A DNA stretch of 64,000 nucleotides from Puccinellia tenuiflora. Lineage: Eukaryota; Streptophyta; Magnoliopsida; Poales; Poaceae. The notes under the pieces are model-generated. The model was not told where the DNA came from. It made no database searches and was given only the letters and a program-made list of their open reading frames with translations. Shown here piece by piece: positions 21,737 through 32,259 of this stretch. Within the stretch, counting starts at the first letter, position 1, and every line of letters begins with the position of its first letter. The position numbers and the translations under genes are program-made. The stretch lies in the NCBI GenBank assembly GCA_012064385.1, contig QRDG01001910.1, forward strand, positions 496,001 through 560,000. The letters run 5' to 3'.

Positions 21737-23440
21737 GTCGGACCTGGAGAAGCCGGCGAGTCGGGTCCAGGACCCGCACTCCTGTCCCCTAGAGTCGGCT
21801 GCGGCTCGAACACCATGTGCTCGACCGTGGAGGAGTCAGCTACAAACGTGTTCACCGGAGAGTCCGGCGAACTCTAGTCCCAACGCGCGCTCTTGTCAAA
21901 CACTACGTCGCGGTTGATGGCGACTCGGCCTGTAGCCGGGTCGTAGGCCCGATAACCCTTCGTGTCGGGTTCATAACCCATGAAGATCATCGGCTTGCTG
22001 CGATCATCGAGATTCTTCAACCGGGTCACGTCTCTCTGACATGCACCATGCACCTGAACGTGCGCATGTAGTGCACATCCGGCTTACGGCCATGTCAGGC
22101 CTCGAACGGCGTCATGCCGTCCACGCTCTTGGTCGGCGACCTGTTCAAGATGAACATGGCCGTCGACACCCGCCTCACCCCAGAACTCGTCGAGGACTGC
22201 GGGCCAAGCCCACAATCGTCTGGTTGCATTGCTCCACGACGTCGTTCTGCTGCGGGGAGTAAGGAGCCGTCAGGTGACGCTCCACTCCGAGCTCCGCGCA
22301 GTATGCCGTGAAGGAGCCGGAGGTGAACTCGCCTCCGCGATCCGTACTCAGTGTGCGCAGCTTATAGCTGGACTCCGACTCGGCTCCCGCCTGGAGTTGG
22401 ATGATGGCGGCTGCAGCCTCATCCTTCGTTGCAAGAAGGGCGAGCCACATATACCGCGTCAGGTCGTCGACAAGCAAGAGGAAGTACCTCTTACCGCTTG
22501 GAGTCGCCGGGGTGATCGGCCCGCAGAGGTCACCATGGACCAGCTCGAGTCGCCCCTTCGCTCGGAACTTCGCCTGCTTGGCGAAGGAGGCTCGCCGCTG
22601 CTTCCCTGCTAGGCAGGCGTCGCAGAGCTGGTTCACGTGCTCCATCAGAGTGAGGCCCTGCACCATGCCGCCTTTCGCGAGTCGGCGCAGGCTGTCGAAG
22701 TTGAGGTGCCCGAACCTCGCATACCAAGTCCAGGCCGAGTCGGCACCTGCGTCCACTGCCAAGCACACCGGCTGGGTGACTCGCGTTGTCAGCTTGTACA
22801 TCCGGTTTGGCTCCCGCCTGACCTTCACCAGGAGCTGTCGCTCCAAATCACGCACTCGGAGGAGCCCATCCTCGATCAGCACCTGGCAGCCATTATCGTC
22901 GAATTGGCCCAGGCTGATGATCTGCGTGTTCAACCGGGGTATGTAGTACACCCCGGTGACGGCCCGGTGCTCGCCTGACTTGCAGACGAACAACACCGTC
23001 CCTTGCCCGCAGATGTCGACTCGCGAGCCGTCGCCGAACTTGACGGTTCCGACGATGCTGGTGTCGAGTTCCGTGAACGCGGCGCGGTCACCAGTCATGT
23101 GATTGGTGGCGCCCGAGTCGAGGTACCAGACGCCCTCCTTGGCGTCCCCTCCTTGCGCCAGGTTGACCTGCGCCTTCTCCTCCAGCAGGAAGAGGGCCGA
23201 CTCCTTGCGAGTCGACAGGGCCGACTCCTCCTGAGTCGCCTTCTTCGAGGAGCCGGCATGTCCCACTCCGCGACCCAATGGATCCGCGAGTGCTCCTTCG
23301 GAGGAGTCGACACTCCCTCCGACTTCGCCACCGGTCGAGTCCCTGACTTTGCCACCGATCGAGACGAGGGTGTCGCCTCCGATGCGCCCGACTCCGTCCG
23401 AGTCGACGTTGGGAGTTGCGGGGCAGACGCCACTGTGCAC
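21737..23440 (-). pseudogene. Copia protease and integrase, truncated
   Basis: The long frame (to 22175) carries the protease WYLDSGATNHMTGD and the GAG-pre-integrase zinc region (FGHLNFDSLRRLAKGG, CDACLAGKQRR). The integrase core follows: LVHGDLCGPI, YFLLLVDDLTRYMW, STDRGGEFTSG and SPQQNDVVEQCNQTI, with the catalytic Asp, Asp and Glu visible. After a frame break near 22180 the integrase C-terminal region is still readable in pieces on the minus strand (HGRKPDVHYMRTF, VFDKSARWD) down to about 21760. The element is cut before RT. Confidence 0.82.
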
Positions 23441-23459
23441 GCCTACATCATGAGCAGCG

Positions 23460-24396
23460 CGTCGTCGTTGTCGCCTCCGCCATGCACGAGGTGGGCCTCG
23501 CCCTCCTCGCGCTTCTTCTTGCGGCAGTCTCGCGCCCAGTGGCCGACGACTCCGCAGTAACGACACGAGTCCTTTGTGTCGCGGTTCCCGGTGCCTCTCG
23601 CACCCGGGTTGCCCTTGCCGCGTCCGCGCAGCTTGCCGCCGCCGCGTCCGGCTTGGCTGGACGATGAGCCTCCATCTCAAGGCTTCATCCGCGCAAACCA
23701 CTCCTCTTTAGAGAGAAGTAGCTTGCCGGCTTGCTTTACCACCAGCTCCTCCAACTCGTACCGCTCCTCAGCCGCCTTGAGCCGGCCGATGAGCTCTTTG
23801 GTTGAGAGCGTGTCGAGATCGAGCAGGGTCTCGATGGAGCATGCCATCTACGAGAACTTATTGAGCACAACGGAGAGAAACTTACGAACGACCTCCGGCT
23901 CGCCGACGGTGACTCCGAGTACACCGAGCTGCGACACGAGGGACGACAGGCGCATGCCGAAGTCATCGATGTCCTCGCCATCCGCGAACTTGATGCACTG
24001 GAGCTGCTTCTTCAGCGCCGTTGCCTTCGCCTCACGCACCCGGGTCACCCCGAGTCGCATCGTCTTCACCGTGTCCCAAGCTTCCTTCGCCGTCTTCTTG
24101 ACGGCGAGGGTGGAGATCATCTCCGGCGGGACGGAGTGCAGCAGATACTCCATCGCTGCGCGGTCCGTCTCGCGCTCCGGCGTCCCGTCGCTGACGGCGA
24201 CCCAGACCTGGCGCGCCTCCAACATGACCTGCATAAGGAGGGCCCAGTCCGCGTAGTTCGACCGCGTGAGCATCGGCCATGAACCACCGGAATCACGGAC
24301 AACTCGCTGGAGTACCACCGAGCTTCCGCCAGCCTTCTGCTCCTCCGCTGCGGGCTTGGCTGCCCTGGGGATGAGCGCGCCCGTCTCTGCTGCCAT
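23460..24396 (-). pseudogene. Copia gag with CCHC knuckle, stops
   Basis: Starting at ATG 24396, the frame includes YADWALLMQVMLEARQVW, AKEAWDTVKTMRLG and ALKKQLQCIKFADGEDIDDF, typical of copia gag (UBN2-like). A TAG at 23848-23850 interrupts it, and more stops follow. The zinc knuckle CRYCGVVGHWARDC is at about 23525-23566. The knuckle and the downstream protease read in different frames. Confidence 0.78.
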
Positions 24397-24422
24397 CTCC
24401 GGCGAGCTCTCGAACTCACAAG

Positions 24423-24434
24423 GCTCTGATACCA
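24423..24434 (-). other. Copia primer-binding site
   Basis: TGGTATCAGAGC, complementary to the 3' end of plant initiator tRNA-Met, separated from the LTR by two bases. Confidence 0.9.
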
Positions 24435-24436
24435 AT

Positions 24437-24942
24437 TGTTGGCCCTAATGCGAATCGCAAGAGTGAGAGAGAATGGGAGAGGAGAAGGGGAGGTGTGTTT
24501 GTGTGGACTACAATATTTGACTCAATTTTTTCTTTTCTATTCTTCTCTTTAAATAGCCGACTGGGGCAAGCTGCATACAATAGTCAACTATCCCGTCACA
24601 TCTGACTTGACGTGGCGGGTCCTATACTACGTCATGTCATACGGCCACTATTGACGACGTCATGACACGAGTTCACTGTGGATGGCGCCACAGACTCATC
24701 TACACTGTAGGTGACGTCTAGCACGTACTAACTACCTACTCTACTGTACGAACTGTACAGTGCACCTTCCGGATCCGAAAACAACTCGAGTCCTGGTTAA
24801 TACTACTGTCAAGTCAGAACAGGCTCCGACTCGACGACTCGACTCGGGACACTCCCCGAGTCGACAAACTGGCTCGGGTCCCTCGGACCTGATAATCCGT
24901 CGACTCCTCCAAGTCTTCTCAGAACACAAGGCTATTCCAACA
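24437..24942 (-). mobile_element. 5' LTR of the minus-strand copia element
   Basis: 506 bp. On the minus strand it opens TGTTGGAATAGCC at 24942 and closes ATTAGGGCCAACA at 24437. Both ends begin and finish with TGTTGG/CCAACA. An AT-rich stretch near 24530-24550 (TTTAAATAG) may serve as the TATA region. Confidence 0.85.
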
Positions 24943-26115
24943 ATATTTGTCACCAGGGTGAAGGTCTTAACTGTTGTTCGTATTGCAAAATATCGACACG
25001 TAGCATATTCTATTCTTCAAATCTTGAGCTCTGCCTTGTATATGAACTGGCTGGTTCACATAATTTAACACGGAACTACATATAACCTATGTAGTATTTG
25101 TAATTTGAACCGGGCTGTAGATTCCATTCCACGATAACAAGAAGAATATCACGTACACAGTCTTCAACCGGGGGTAGGCCAAGATAGGTGAAAGGAAAAT
25201 ACCCCTTTATGCAATTCAGCGTCCTAATAAAGTGTTCGAACATGTGATTGTCCATATATATATTTATGGAACCATAATAGATTTTTGATAATTGACTTTT
25301 AAGCTAGCAGATTATGTAAAAAATGTGGAGCAATGCTTGAAGATACAACTGGGAAGCATCAACTTGCAGAATGATTAAGATATCATCTGCATATTGAACA
25401 GCTAGAAAATCAAGGCAACAAGTGATTTCCAAAGGAACTTAAACATACCTTTACATGTGATTTATTGATGATTGTTTGCAACAAATCCACTACCAGCACA
25501 AAGAGCAAACAAGAGAGAAGATCACACCGCCTCACTCCACTCTTAAAGTAAAACTTTTTGCCAAGAACTCCATTTAGTAGCACAGTTGAAGATCCAGAAT
25601 CTAAAATCGTAGAATCCATTTTCTACCAAAGCCCTTAGCTCTAGGGGTGTTAAGAGTTGCCTTGTGTTCAATTTTGCCCAATGCCTTCTCAAAATCAAAT
25701 TTTGGTAGACAAGGTTGCTTTCTAGATTTGTAGCACTAAGAAATTCAAAGGCCCATCCTAAAATGTTCCGAGTTTATCTTTCTTTGAGGAAATCATACTG
25801 ATTTAGATGCACAATCTGTAGAATTATTTTCTACGATCTATTAACCATGAGCTTAGTTATAATTTTCAAAGAACTATTGAGAGGAGAGATTGGCTTACAA
25901 CCATTTAGGAAAAGTATTTAAAACTTAGAAGCTTCATTTGAAGACAAATTTTCAAAACTTCCAAATCGCCTAGTACAAAATTGTCTGATTTAGGCCATGT
26001 CAAACGTTTCTCTCTTTGATTTTTTGTAAACAAATAATAACACAGTTGCTTTCCTCTAGTATTTTTTTTCAAAGAAGTAGAGTTTTTTTGGAAATTAATT
26101 CCATAATGTTCCAAT
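24943..26115 (-). pseudogene. Decayed LINE reverse transcriptase remnant
   Basis: Minus-strand translation gives scattered L1-type RT blocks in the right order. They are PISPLNSSLKIITKLMVNR (about 25825-25885), FDFEKALGKIEHKA (about 25660-25705), LLNGVLGKKF..SGVRRCDLLSCLLFVL..DLLQ (25450-25600), YADDILIILQ (about 25365-25395) and FTYLGLPP (about 25165-25190). Frameshifts and stops separate nearly all of them. The blocks around RQGDPLS are mutated here (RRCDLLS). It is an old remnant, independent of the other two LINEs. Confidence 0.75.
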
Positions 26116-26596
26116 TAAATGTGGGAAAAATTCGTTATTTTTTAGACGTTGAATATATACATATATATTATTTTGAATTTTAAATATTCGAAAATTTAAA
26201 TTGCACGGATAAAAATCTCTAGATTGTAATTCTAATGCTTCAATGAACGGTAGAGTTTCGTATCCATATGTTGTATAGTTTGAGAGAAAAAAGAGAATTT
26301 GAAATAGTGTACAATCTATATCCAAAAAGTTTGAGAGAAACAAAAAAGAGAATTTGTATAGTTTCATATCCATATGTTGTAGGTGAGTTCGTCATGCTCA
26401 TACACAACTTTTATATATCTCCGGCCACCTAGGGCCGGCCCATAGGTCGGGCAAGGGCGACCGCCTAGATCCTGAGAGAAGAAAGGGACAATGGGTGTAT
26501 CTTAACATTATAAAATGGTTAATTTGCGGAAGTACCTACACATGACGGTCTCTTAGCAGGTAAGAACAAACCAATACTATCAGCACGATAATATTA
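26116..26596. other. AT-rich intergenic DNA with a short local duplication
   Basis: No gene is seen. The motif TATCCATATGTTGTA occurs twice (about 26260-26274 and 26368-26382), with GAGAATTT repeats between. At 26430-26470 a GGCCGGCCC-containing stretch may be one end of a hAT-like element, but no partner end is found. Confidence 0.5.
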
Positions 26597-26807
26597 GGGG
26601 GTGTTTGGTTAGGCTTTCTAGTTGGCTTTTGGCTTTGGCTTATAAGCCATAAAAGCACCTAAATAGGTGCTTTTGGCTTTTGTCTTTTGACTTATACCAT
26701 AGTAAAACATAAGTCAAAAGTCAAAAGCCAAAAGCACCTATTTAGGTGTTTTTTGGGCTTATAAGCCAAAGGCAAAAGCCAACTAGAAAGCGTAACCAAA
26801 CACCCCC
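26597..26807. mobile_element. Tourist-like (PIF/Harbinger) MITE
   Basis: It starts GGGGGTGTTTGGTTA and ends AACCAAACACCCCC, with a TTA duplication on both sides (26594-26596, 26808-26810). The 211-bp unit is almost fully palindromic, the two arms matching through the AAAAGCACCTA blocks. Confidence 0.9.
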
Positions 26808-26986
26808 TTAGTTAGCTTGCTATTCTCTTTTCACTGGGAAGTCGTGTAGGTTTACATAAATCTGAGTAACTTAACTTTCATGTTTAATTCCGTGCAATAC
26901 CAATTTATTTCATCAACTAGCGATGGAGTTGTACACCAGATGATAACAAGCAAACATATCAGATAATAAAATTGATATATGCAAAC

Positions 26987-27157
26987 CAAGGTTATAAAAA
27001 GCGCGCTTAAGCGCACGCTTAGGCGCTGAGCGGACCAAAACGCCTAGCGCTCAACTCCGCTTAAACGCGCTCTTAATTGCGCTTAGCGCTCTCCTTCAGA
27101 AAAGAGAAAAGCGGAGACAAAACACTCAATTAGCGCCTAGCGCTTAATTGAACCTTG
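26987..27157. mobile_element. Small hAT-type MITE
   Basis: A 171-bp unit with short terminal inverted repeats CAAGGTT/AACCTTG, flanked by a perfect 8-bp duplication ATGCAAAC (26979-26986, 27158-27165), the length typical of hAT elements. The interior is rich in AGCGC/GCGCT motifs. Confidence 0.88.
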
Positions 27158-27165
27158 ATGCAAAC

Positions 27166-27550
27166 ATATAAAAATCCACGCCATTTTATATTCACTGGTG
27201 ATTACTCTAAACAATATTATTTCGATACCAACTACAGAGCATGCACCTTTATTAAATTTTGATTTGCTAGAAATTTTCTACCATGAAAAAACGAGTAATG
27301 AATATTTAGTCGATTTAGTTTATACTCTAGATAAATATGCTTACTTAATAATACACTAGATATTGCTATTAAGATATTTGTTAGATCCTACTCTTTACAC
27401 ATATTATCACCAATACTTATAAATTATATAGATTATGCATTGTAGAAAAAATAGTTATAGAAATAATTTTGTTGACAAAATATAGTTTAATTTATTCCAG
27501 TGATATTTAATATTTTAGTATAAACAAAAAACATTCCAACAAATATTATT
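27166..27550. other. AT-rich intergenic DNA
   Basis: I see no gene or recognisable element in this stretch. Confidence 0.6.
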
Positions 27551-28110
27551 ATCCAAGTGCTAAAAAGTGCACGGCTGCTCGTTGGCTTGATCGAGCGATC
27601 GCGTATCGTCCGTCGGATGGGCGTGATCAAGCCGCGCGACACGCTCTGTTCCGACAGCGGCGGACAGCGACGTCTTGGGTGGCCCACATGCCCTCATCTC
27701 TCCATTCCGTTCCCCTCCTTGTCTGCTCGCAAATCGCAATCTGTAGATCATCGAGGCGATTTTAGCGTGGAGTCCCGGCGTCGGAGAGCGGCCACACACA
27801 CGAGGGAGTTGAGCTAATCGCTGGGGACGCAGATGCGCGGGGGGCCTTGAGGTCGGCGGCATTGAGCGGCTGCGGGGGATGGCTCCGAGCTCGACGACGG
27901 GAAGGGTTCGTCGAGGCGATTTTGGAGCGGGTCTCGGCGTTGGAGAGCGGCCGCACGCGCGAGCGAGTGGAGCTCGTCGCTGGAGAGCAGACGCATGACG
28001 AGGCGTGGCGCTCGACAGCGTAGAGAAGAGCAGCCGCGCGGGGAGGGCTCTGAGCTCGGCCGCGGGAATCAGCTGTGCGTGGTTCTCAGGCAGAAGTGTA
28101 ATACTGTCGA
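27551..28110. repeat. GC-rich block with diverged tandem duplication
   Basis: A GC-rich island sits in AT-rich surroundings. The segment 27746-27840 (ATCGAGGCGATTTTAGCG..., CGTCGGAGAGCGGCC) is repeated in diverged form at 27906-27995 (GTCGAGGCGATTTTGGAG..., CGTTGGAGAGCGGCC), a period of about 160 bp. Open frames exist on both strands but look compositional. It could be a relic gene 5' end or a transposon leader. Confidence 0.55.
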
Positions 28111-28960
28111 TCAAGACGCGTTCTGATTAGGGAATAATGTGTCTCAACACAAGGTTAGCCCCCTATCCCTACAAAAAATCTCAGCATGCCTGATTTGTTA
28201 TTGACATGGTACATCAAAGCCATATACTCCTATGTTCAGTTCGTCATTGTACTTTCAGTAGCAACTCCGGAACACATGCCTGCAACTACACACTATCAAA
28301 GAACAACTAACGCTGATGTAACAGCAACTTAGATAAGGAACACGCTAGTACCACCGTCAAGATCAACTTAATGTGGAATTCAAACATCATAACCTCTAGC
28401 GGCAACACTGCAGTACATGACACAACACATCCAACAACCACCATGACAGTAAATCCTACAGCCATTACTTCCCTGACAGCCTTCCCCGACTGCAACAAAG
28501 TCTTTTTCAGACAGCAACTACAGTAACTGTGCCAGCAACTACAGTAACTGTGCCAGCAACTACAGTAACTGTGCCATCAACTCAACACAGATATCGTCAA
28601 CTTCCTACATATCAGCTTGCCATGGCTCCAAGCAGAGAAAGAAGAAACTCTAACACAGATGTGTAAAGCCCTAATTGGGTTAGTTGCCGCATATTGTGAT
28701 TCTACTTGAACTTATTTCCCATTTGGGTTGCAGATGGAACGGGCCAAGTTGCATTATGCCCCTAGTAGTTTGTTTGTCCTTCCAAGAATATACATGGATG
28801 TACGAGATTTTTTGTTGCTGATTTATATATTTTTTGATTGTGCAATTATGCAACTGATAAAGTTGCTTTATCCCATGAATCAAATTGAGTAGACACATTA
28901 GGTTAAGTTGCACACCTACAAGGTTTAGTTGCATCCATTTTTTAGTTCTAGATGGAACAA
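28111..28960. repeat. GCAAC/GTTGC-rich repetitive region
   Basis: No gene is supported. The pentamer GCAAC (or its complement) occurs far more often than chance here and on to 29.9 kb, more than 25 times by eye. The region includes the 21-bp tandem repeat listed separately. It may be subterminal DNA of a transposon. Confidence 0.5.
28512..28574 (+). repeat. 21-bp tandem repeat, three identical copies
   Basis: CAGCAACTACAGTAACTGTGC repeats head to tail three times without spacers, followed by a degenerate partial copy. Confidence 0.95.
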
Positions 28961-29107
28961 GATAAAAATGACAGACCCAGTGCACAGAGTGCACAGAGGC
29001 TCCCACACAAGGTGGGGTTTGGGGAGGGATTATAGGAACCTAGTCTTACCCCTGCAAAGTGCAGTGCATAGAGGCTGGTTCGAACCCAGGACCTCTTGGC
29101 ACAAGAT
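28960..29107 (-). mobile_element. Au-like SINE, 5' truncated
   Basis: On the minus strand the order is GTGCCAAGAGGTCCTGGGTTCGAACC, i.e. a Pol III B box (complement of 29077-29087), then GCAGGGGTAAGACTAGG, CCCTCCCCAAACCCC, GGGAGCCTC and GTGCACTGGGTCTGTC, and then a T-rich tail. These blocks match the layout I know for Au SINEs of plants. No A box is found where the 5' end should be. Confidence 0.7.
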
Positions 29108-29167
29108 CAATTGCATTAATTTTCTGTGCCTATTAACAACTTTATCAACCGTGCAAACATTTTCAGC

Positions 29168-29478
29168 AATTCAGGCAGGAACTGAAGCAACTCAGATGCT
29201 ACGAGATGCAACTAAGAGATCACCGGGAGCATCGTGATGGGATAGGCTAGAGTTTTTTGCTTTTCCTTATCCTGTAACCTAGTTTTCCCCCCCTGGACAT
29301 GTATCTTATGGGTTTTAGATGTTGCTGTTATTGTAAAACTGGTATCCCCAGTGCACGCTGTTCCGATGCTTTCTTTATAAAGCAGGGCCTAAAAAGCCTT
29401 TTCTCTAAAAAAAAAATTCAGGCAGGAACTGAAGCAACTCAGATGCTATGAGATGCAACTAAGAGATCACCGGGAGCA
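29168..29478 (+). mobile_element. LINE 3' fragment with 64-bp target duplication
   Basis: A 183-bp insert (29232-29414) ends in TTTATAAAGCAGGGCC, CCTTTTCTCT and an A-tail, like the 3' ends of cereal LINEs. The 64 bp before it (29168-29231) reappear directly after the A-tail (29415-29478) with a single C/T difference near the middle. This is a very short, 5'-truncated LINE insertion with an unusually long target-site duplication. Confidence 0.88.
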
Positions 29479-30700
29479 ACTCAGGTGTTATCAGGAGCAA
29501 CTAACATCTGCCAAGTTGCGTCTTTAATAAGTTGCAGTTTGACATGCACTAAGTTGTAGTTATCAGATTACCTAGTAGCTTTCCCTATGCGGGCAAGTTG
29601 CAGTTTCGGTTCCCTGTGTTGCTGCTGAGTCCATTGCAGGTCTAGTATCACCACTACTGTTTTTAGGATGATATGTGTGTTACTTGCATGTAACTGGGTT
29701 GTTGATCTAACTAAGTTGTAGGTTTCAGATCACCTAGTCGCTTTCGGGTCCATGTAAGTTGTAGCTTTGTTTTGTGTTGTGTTGCTGGTTGTAACATCAC
29801 CCTTGCTGTTTTCCGAGGAGATCCAAGCACACAACTATTGGTTTTTGTGTGTGTTGCACGTTCCCTAGGGTTTTTGATCTACAAATAACTTGTTTGTGCA
29901 TGTGGTTTTTTTATATATCTAATTGATGGACGGGGAATCCTGTGAACTTGAGGTGCATACATTTTTACCTTGATTTATTGGAGGAGGGGGCGGTGGTAGC
30001 TGATTTTTAATTTTTGGATGCAACCGATGAAGGAGAGCTATGTACTGATGCCTACCATGGAGTATCATGGATGAAGAAGACCAAAATCAAAGGGAAGCGA
30101 CAACAGACATGCTGCACCTATGGGGCGTAGGAGATGCTGGGAGCTATCCTGTGATTGTTGCGTGTTGGTAGAGTGCTTCTGATGAGGGCGGGGCGGGCGT
30201 CTGGATGTTCGGGGGGACTTTTCCGTTTTTATTAGTGATTGCTCAATTGGACTATCTAGCACTCGTTTGCTGGCTAGACACGGCCATATTATTAACATTG
30301 TCACTTATGTGGTTAGGCAATGCTCAAAAATAAAAATTGTATTTGTAATAATGTAAAATGTTATAAATAATACCTAGAAAAGTACAAAAGTTTAGTACAA
30401 ATATTATATTTATTTTAATTCGCCTAGGGCTCGAGTGCTTGAGAGGTCAGGCTTGTTGTCACAGCGACATCTAGGTGTTGTCTTGAACATCTCGGAGTAT
30501 GCTTTGGTCGGTGAGGATAGTTTATGAGTGAGTGGGATGGACTATGTAAACTTGTCTTTTTGTATGTATAATATACCATGTATACTACTCGAATTTATCC
30601 GTAAGAGTGATATTCTTATAAGTAGAAAAGCTGCTTGGAGATCATCTTCTTAGGGGAAAAAGGCCACACCCCCGGTTCCAATTAATAATCCCTACAATTG
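29479..30700. repeat. Repetitive non-coding region with a ~162-bp tandem duplication
   Basis: Two copies of a unit beginning AAGTTGTAG..TCAGAT.ACCTAGT.GCTTT lie at 29551 and 29713, then continue with CAAGTTG/GTAAGTTG and GTGTTGCTG blocks. From 29880 to 30700 I see AT-rich DNA with no supported gene. Confidence 0.5.
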
Positions 30701-30769
30701 TATGTGCGTTGTGTATCATCGCAATTGTGCAATCTTATATTTTGTTCATTCACATATTGTGTTGATGTT

Positions 30770-31010
30770 GGCAGATTAATATTGATGCAGCCCTGAACTT
30801 ACGGAAGCCCGGGCAGCGATGCAACCACGACCACGGGTGTTGTGGTCTATGATATCAAGTTGATTGCTGGAAATTTCCATTTTTTGTCGTTTGTTCATGT
30901 AAACTGGGCTTGTAATCAGGTCTCCGCCCAGTGGAGCCGGATCTTTTACCTGGCCTCATTTGTACTGAACAATATTTGTTGAATGGATAGAACGCTGGTG
31001 GTTATCCAAT
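30770..31010 (+). pseudogene. Possible remnant of a plant RNase H-like (RVT_3) domain
   Basis: Pieces such as INIDAALN, then in other frames GVVVYD..GNFHFLSFVHVNWACNQV, are reminiscent of the RNase H-like domain often linked to plant LINEs. Frame changes are needed to join them. The resemblance is weak and may be chance. Confidence 0.3.
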
Positions 31011-31149
31011 AAAAAAGTGTCGTTACAAGTTTTTCAGAGAGCAGCCGGTTTTGTTGTTGCTCCCAATAAATGGGGAGTTCGCAAAACTCCTGTTTCTAAA
31101 GTTGCCCTCCCCGAAAGAAAATTTGCATGAGCTTTGCTACGGCCAAGAT

Positions 31150-32185
31150 ATGCTAATCTTGTCAGTTTTCATGTTGTCCAGATAACTTAGTATGACCTAT
31201 CTTCTGGTATATGAAATGGAAGTCACCGGTATCTGAAAATCTTCAAAACAAGTTGATACATTACAATACATCCCTGATTTGGTGTTCATACAGTGCAATC
31301 AGGTAATTCTGTGATGTTTTGGTCTTCTAACTTCGAGGGAAACTATTGGTGTTGATGCATCCAAAACATTTTCTAGAGACTTATGTATAGACATCAATAC
31401 ACCATCTATAAGATAATCACGATAGCGTTTTTTTTTACAATGGAGACACAAGAATCCATCTTAAGCAGAAATGCAGCAAGCCCCACACTGTAACTGAAGC
31501 ATGTGTTGGGCATTCAGTTGCTCTAACTTGCCTACATGGATTGTGCTGCTAGCACAAGATTTGAGTTTCAGATTACCTGACAAGAGCGACTTTCGGGCAA
31601 TGGGAGTATTACAGACTGTCCAACTTTACAGGGACTCTGTTTGTATAAAGTTGGCTTAGTCTGACAGAAAATAGATCCCTACTAGGGTACTTCATGATTG
31701 GCTAATGGTGATGTTATAGACAGATTAGTTCGGGACCTCAATGTTGATGCTTAAGGTGGTTCATGAACGGGCTCTGTAAAAGAATTGCCATCTAAGATGT
31801 TTGGTAATCTGATGCATTACTGCTTGCTACATAGGCTTGCTAAGGTCATCAGTAGAGAGAATTTTGCAGTTAATATGCAGCAAAGTTCAATGCTGTCAGG
31901 GCAGATAATGCAATATCCTATATTCTGGTACAGGAGTGACACTCTTTGATTTCCTAAAATCTTCAAATCAAATTTTGTTGGATACTTGTCTTTCTTGATT
32001 TGGTGTTCATACAGTACACTTAACATAGTTACATGATGCCCTGGTCAGTATTGATGTTGACAATATAACCAAAACAATTTATTCATACTTCTGAATAGAC
32101 ATCAATACACTATGTGTACTATAATTACAATTGCCTCTTTCTTACAAGGAAAATGGTAAATCCATCCCAATGTCTGTGAAGTCAC
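31150..32185. repeat. Intergenic DNA with a diverged ~720-bp-spaced direct duplication
   Basis: Blocks around 31195-31430 (TTCTGGTAT, AAAATCTTCAAA, TTTGGTGTTCATACAGT, ATAGACATCAATACAC) recur in the same order at about 31925-32135. The duplicated DNA lies downstream of the minus-strand DUF6817 gene. No coding region is seen. Confidence 0.6.
32078..32083 (-). terminator. Possible polyadenylation signal for the DUF6817 gene
   Basis: AATAAA on the minus strand, 177 bp past the stop codon. Single hexamers are common in AT-rich DNA, so this is tentative. Confidence 0.35.
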
Positions 32186-32259
32186 TTATTTAATTGCTGC
32201 AGGTATATCATTCCGTATCTGTCGTGCTAACCATATGCCGAGATCATAACACAAAGCAG

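Larger units (their letters stand above)
21737..24942 (-). mobile_element. Ty1/copia element, 5' half only
   Basis: A minus-strand copia element with a 5' LTR, an initiator-tRNA-Met-type PBS, gag, protease and integrase. It stops at the Tat insertion (21737) shortly after the integrase, so RT, RNase H and the 3' LTR are missing. They are not found beyond the left end of the Tat element either, which implies a later deletion. Confidence 0.85.

Noticed and set aside
22229..23560. Plus-strand frames of 100-185 codons in the copia region
   Set aside because: Shadows of the minus-strand gag, protease and integrase, whose motifs are clear.
28512..28574. Considered as a CRISPR array
   Set aside because: Three tandem copies without spacers in a plant nuclear context; an ordinary minisatellite.
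29077..29087. B-box motif considered as part of a tRNA gene
   Set aside because: No cloverleaf or A box fits; surrounding blocks match a SINE.
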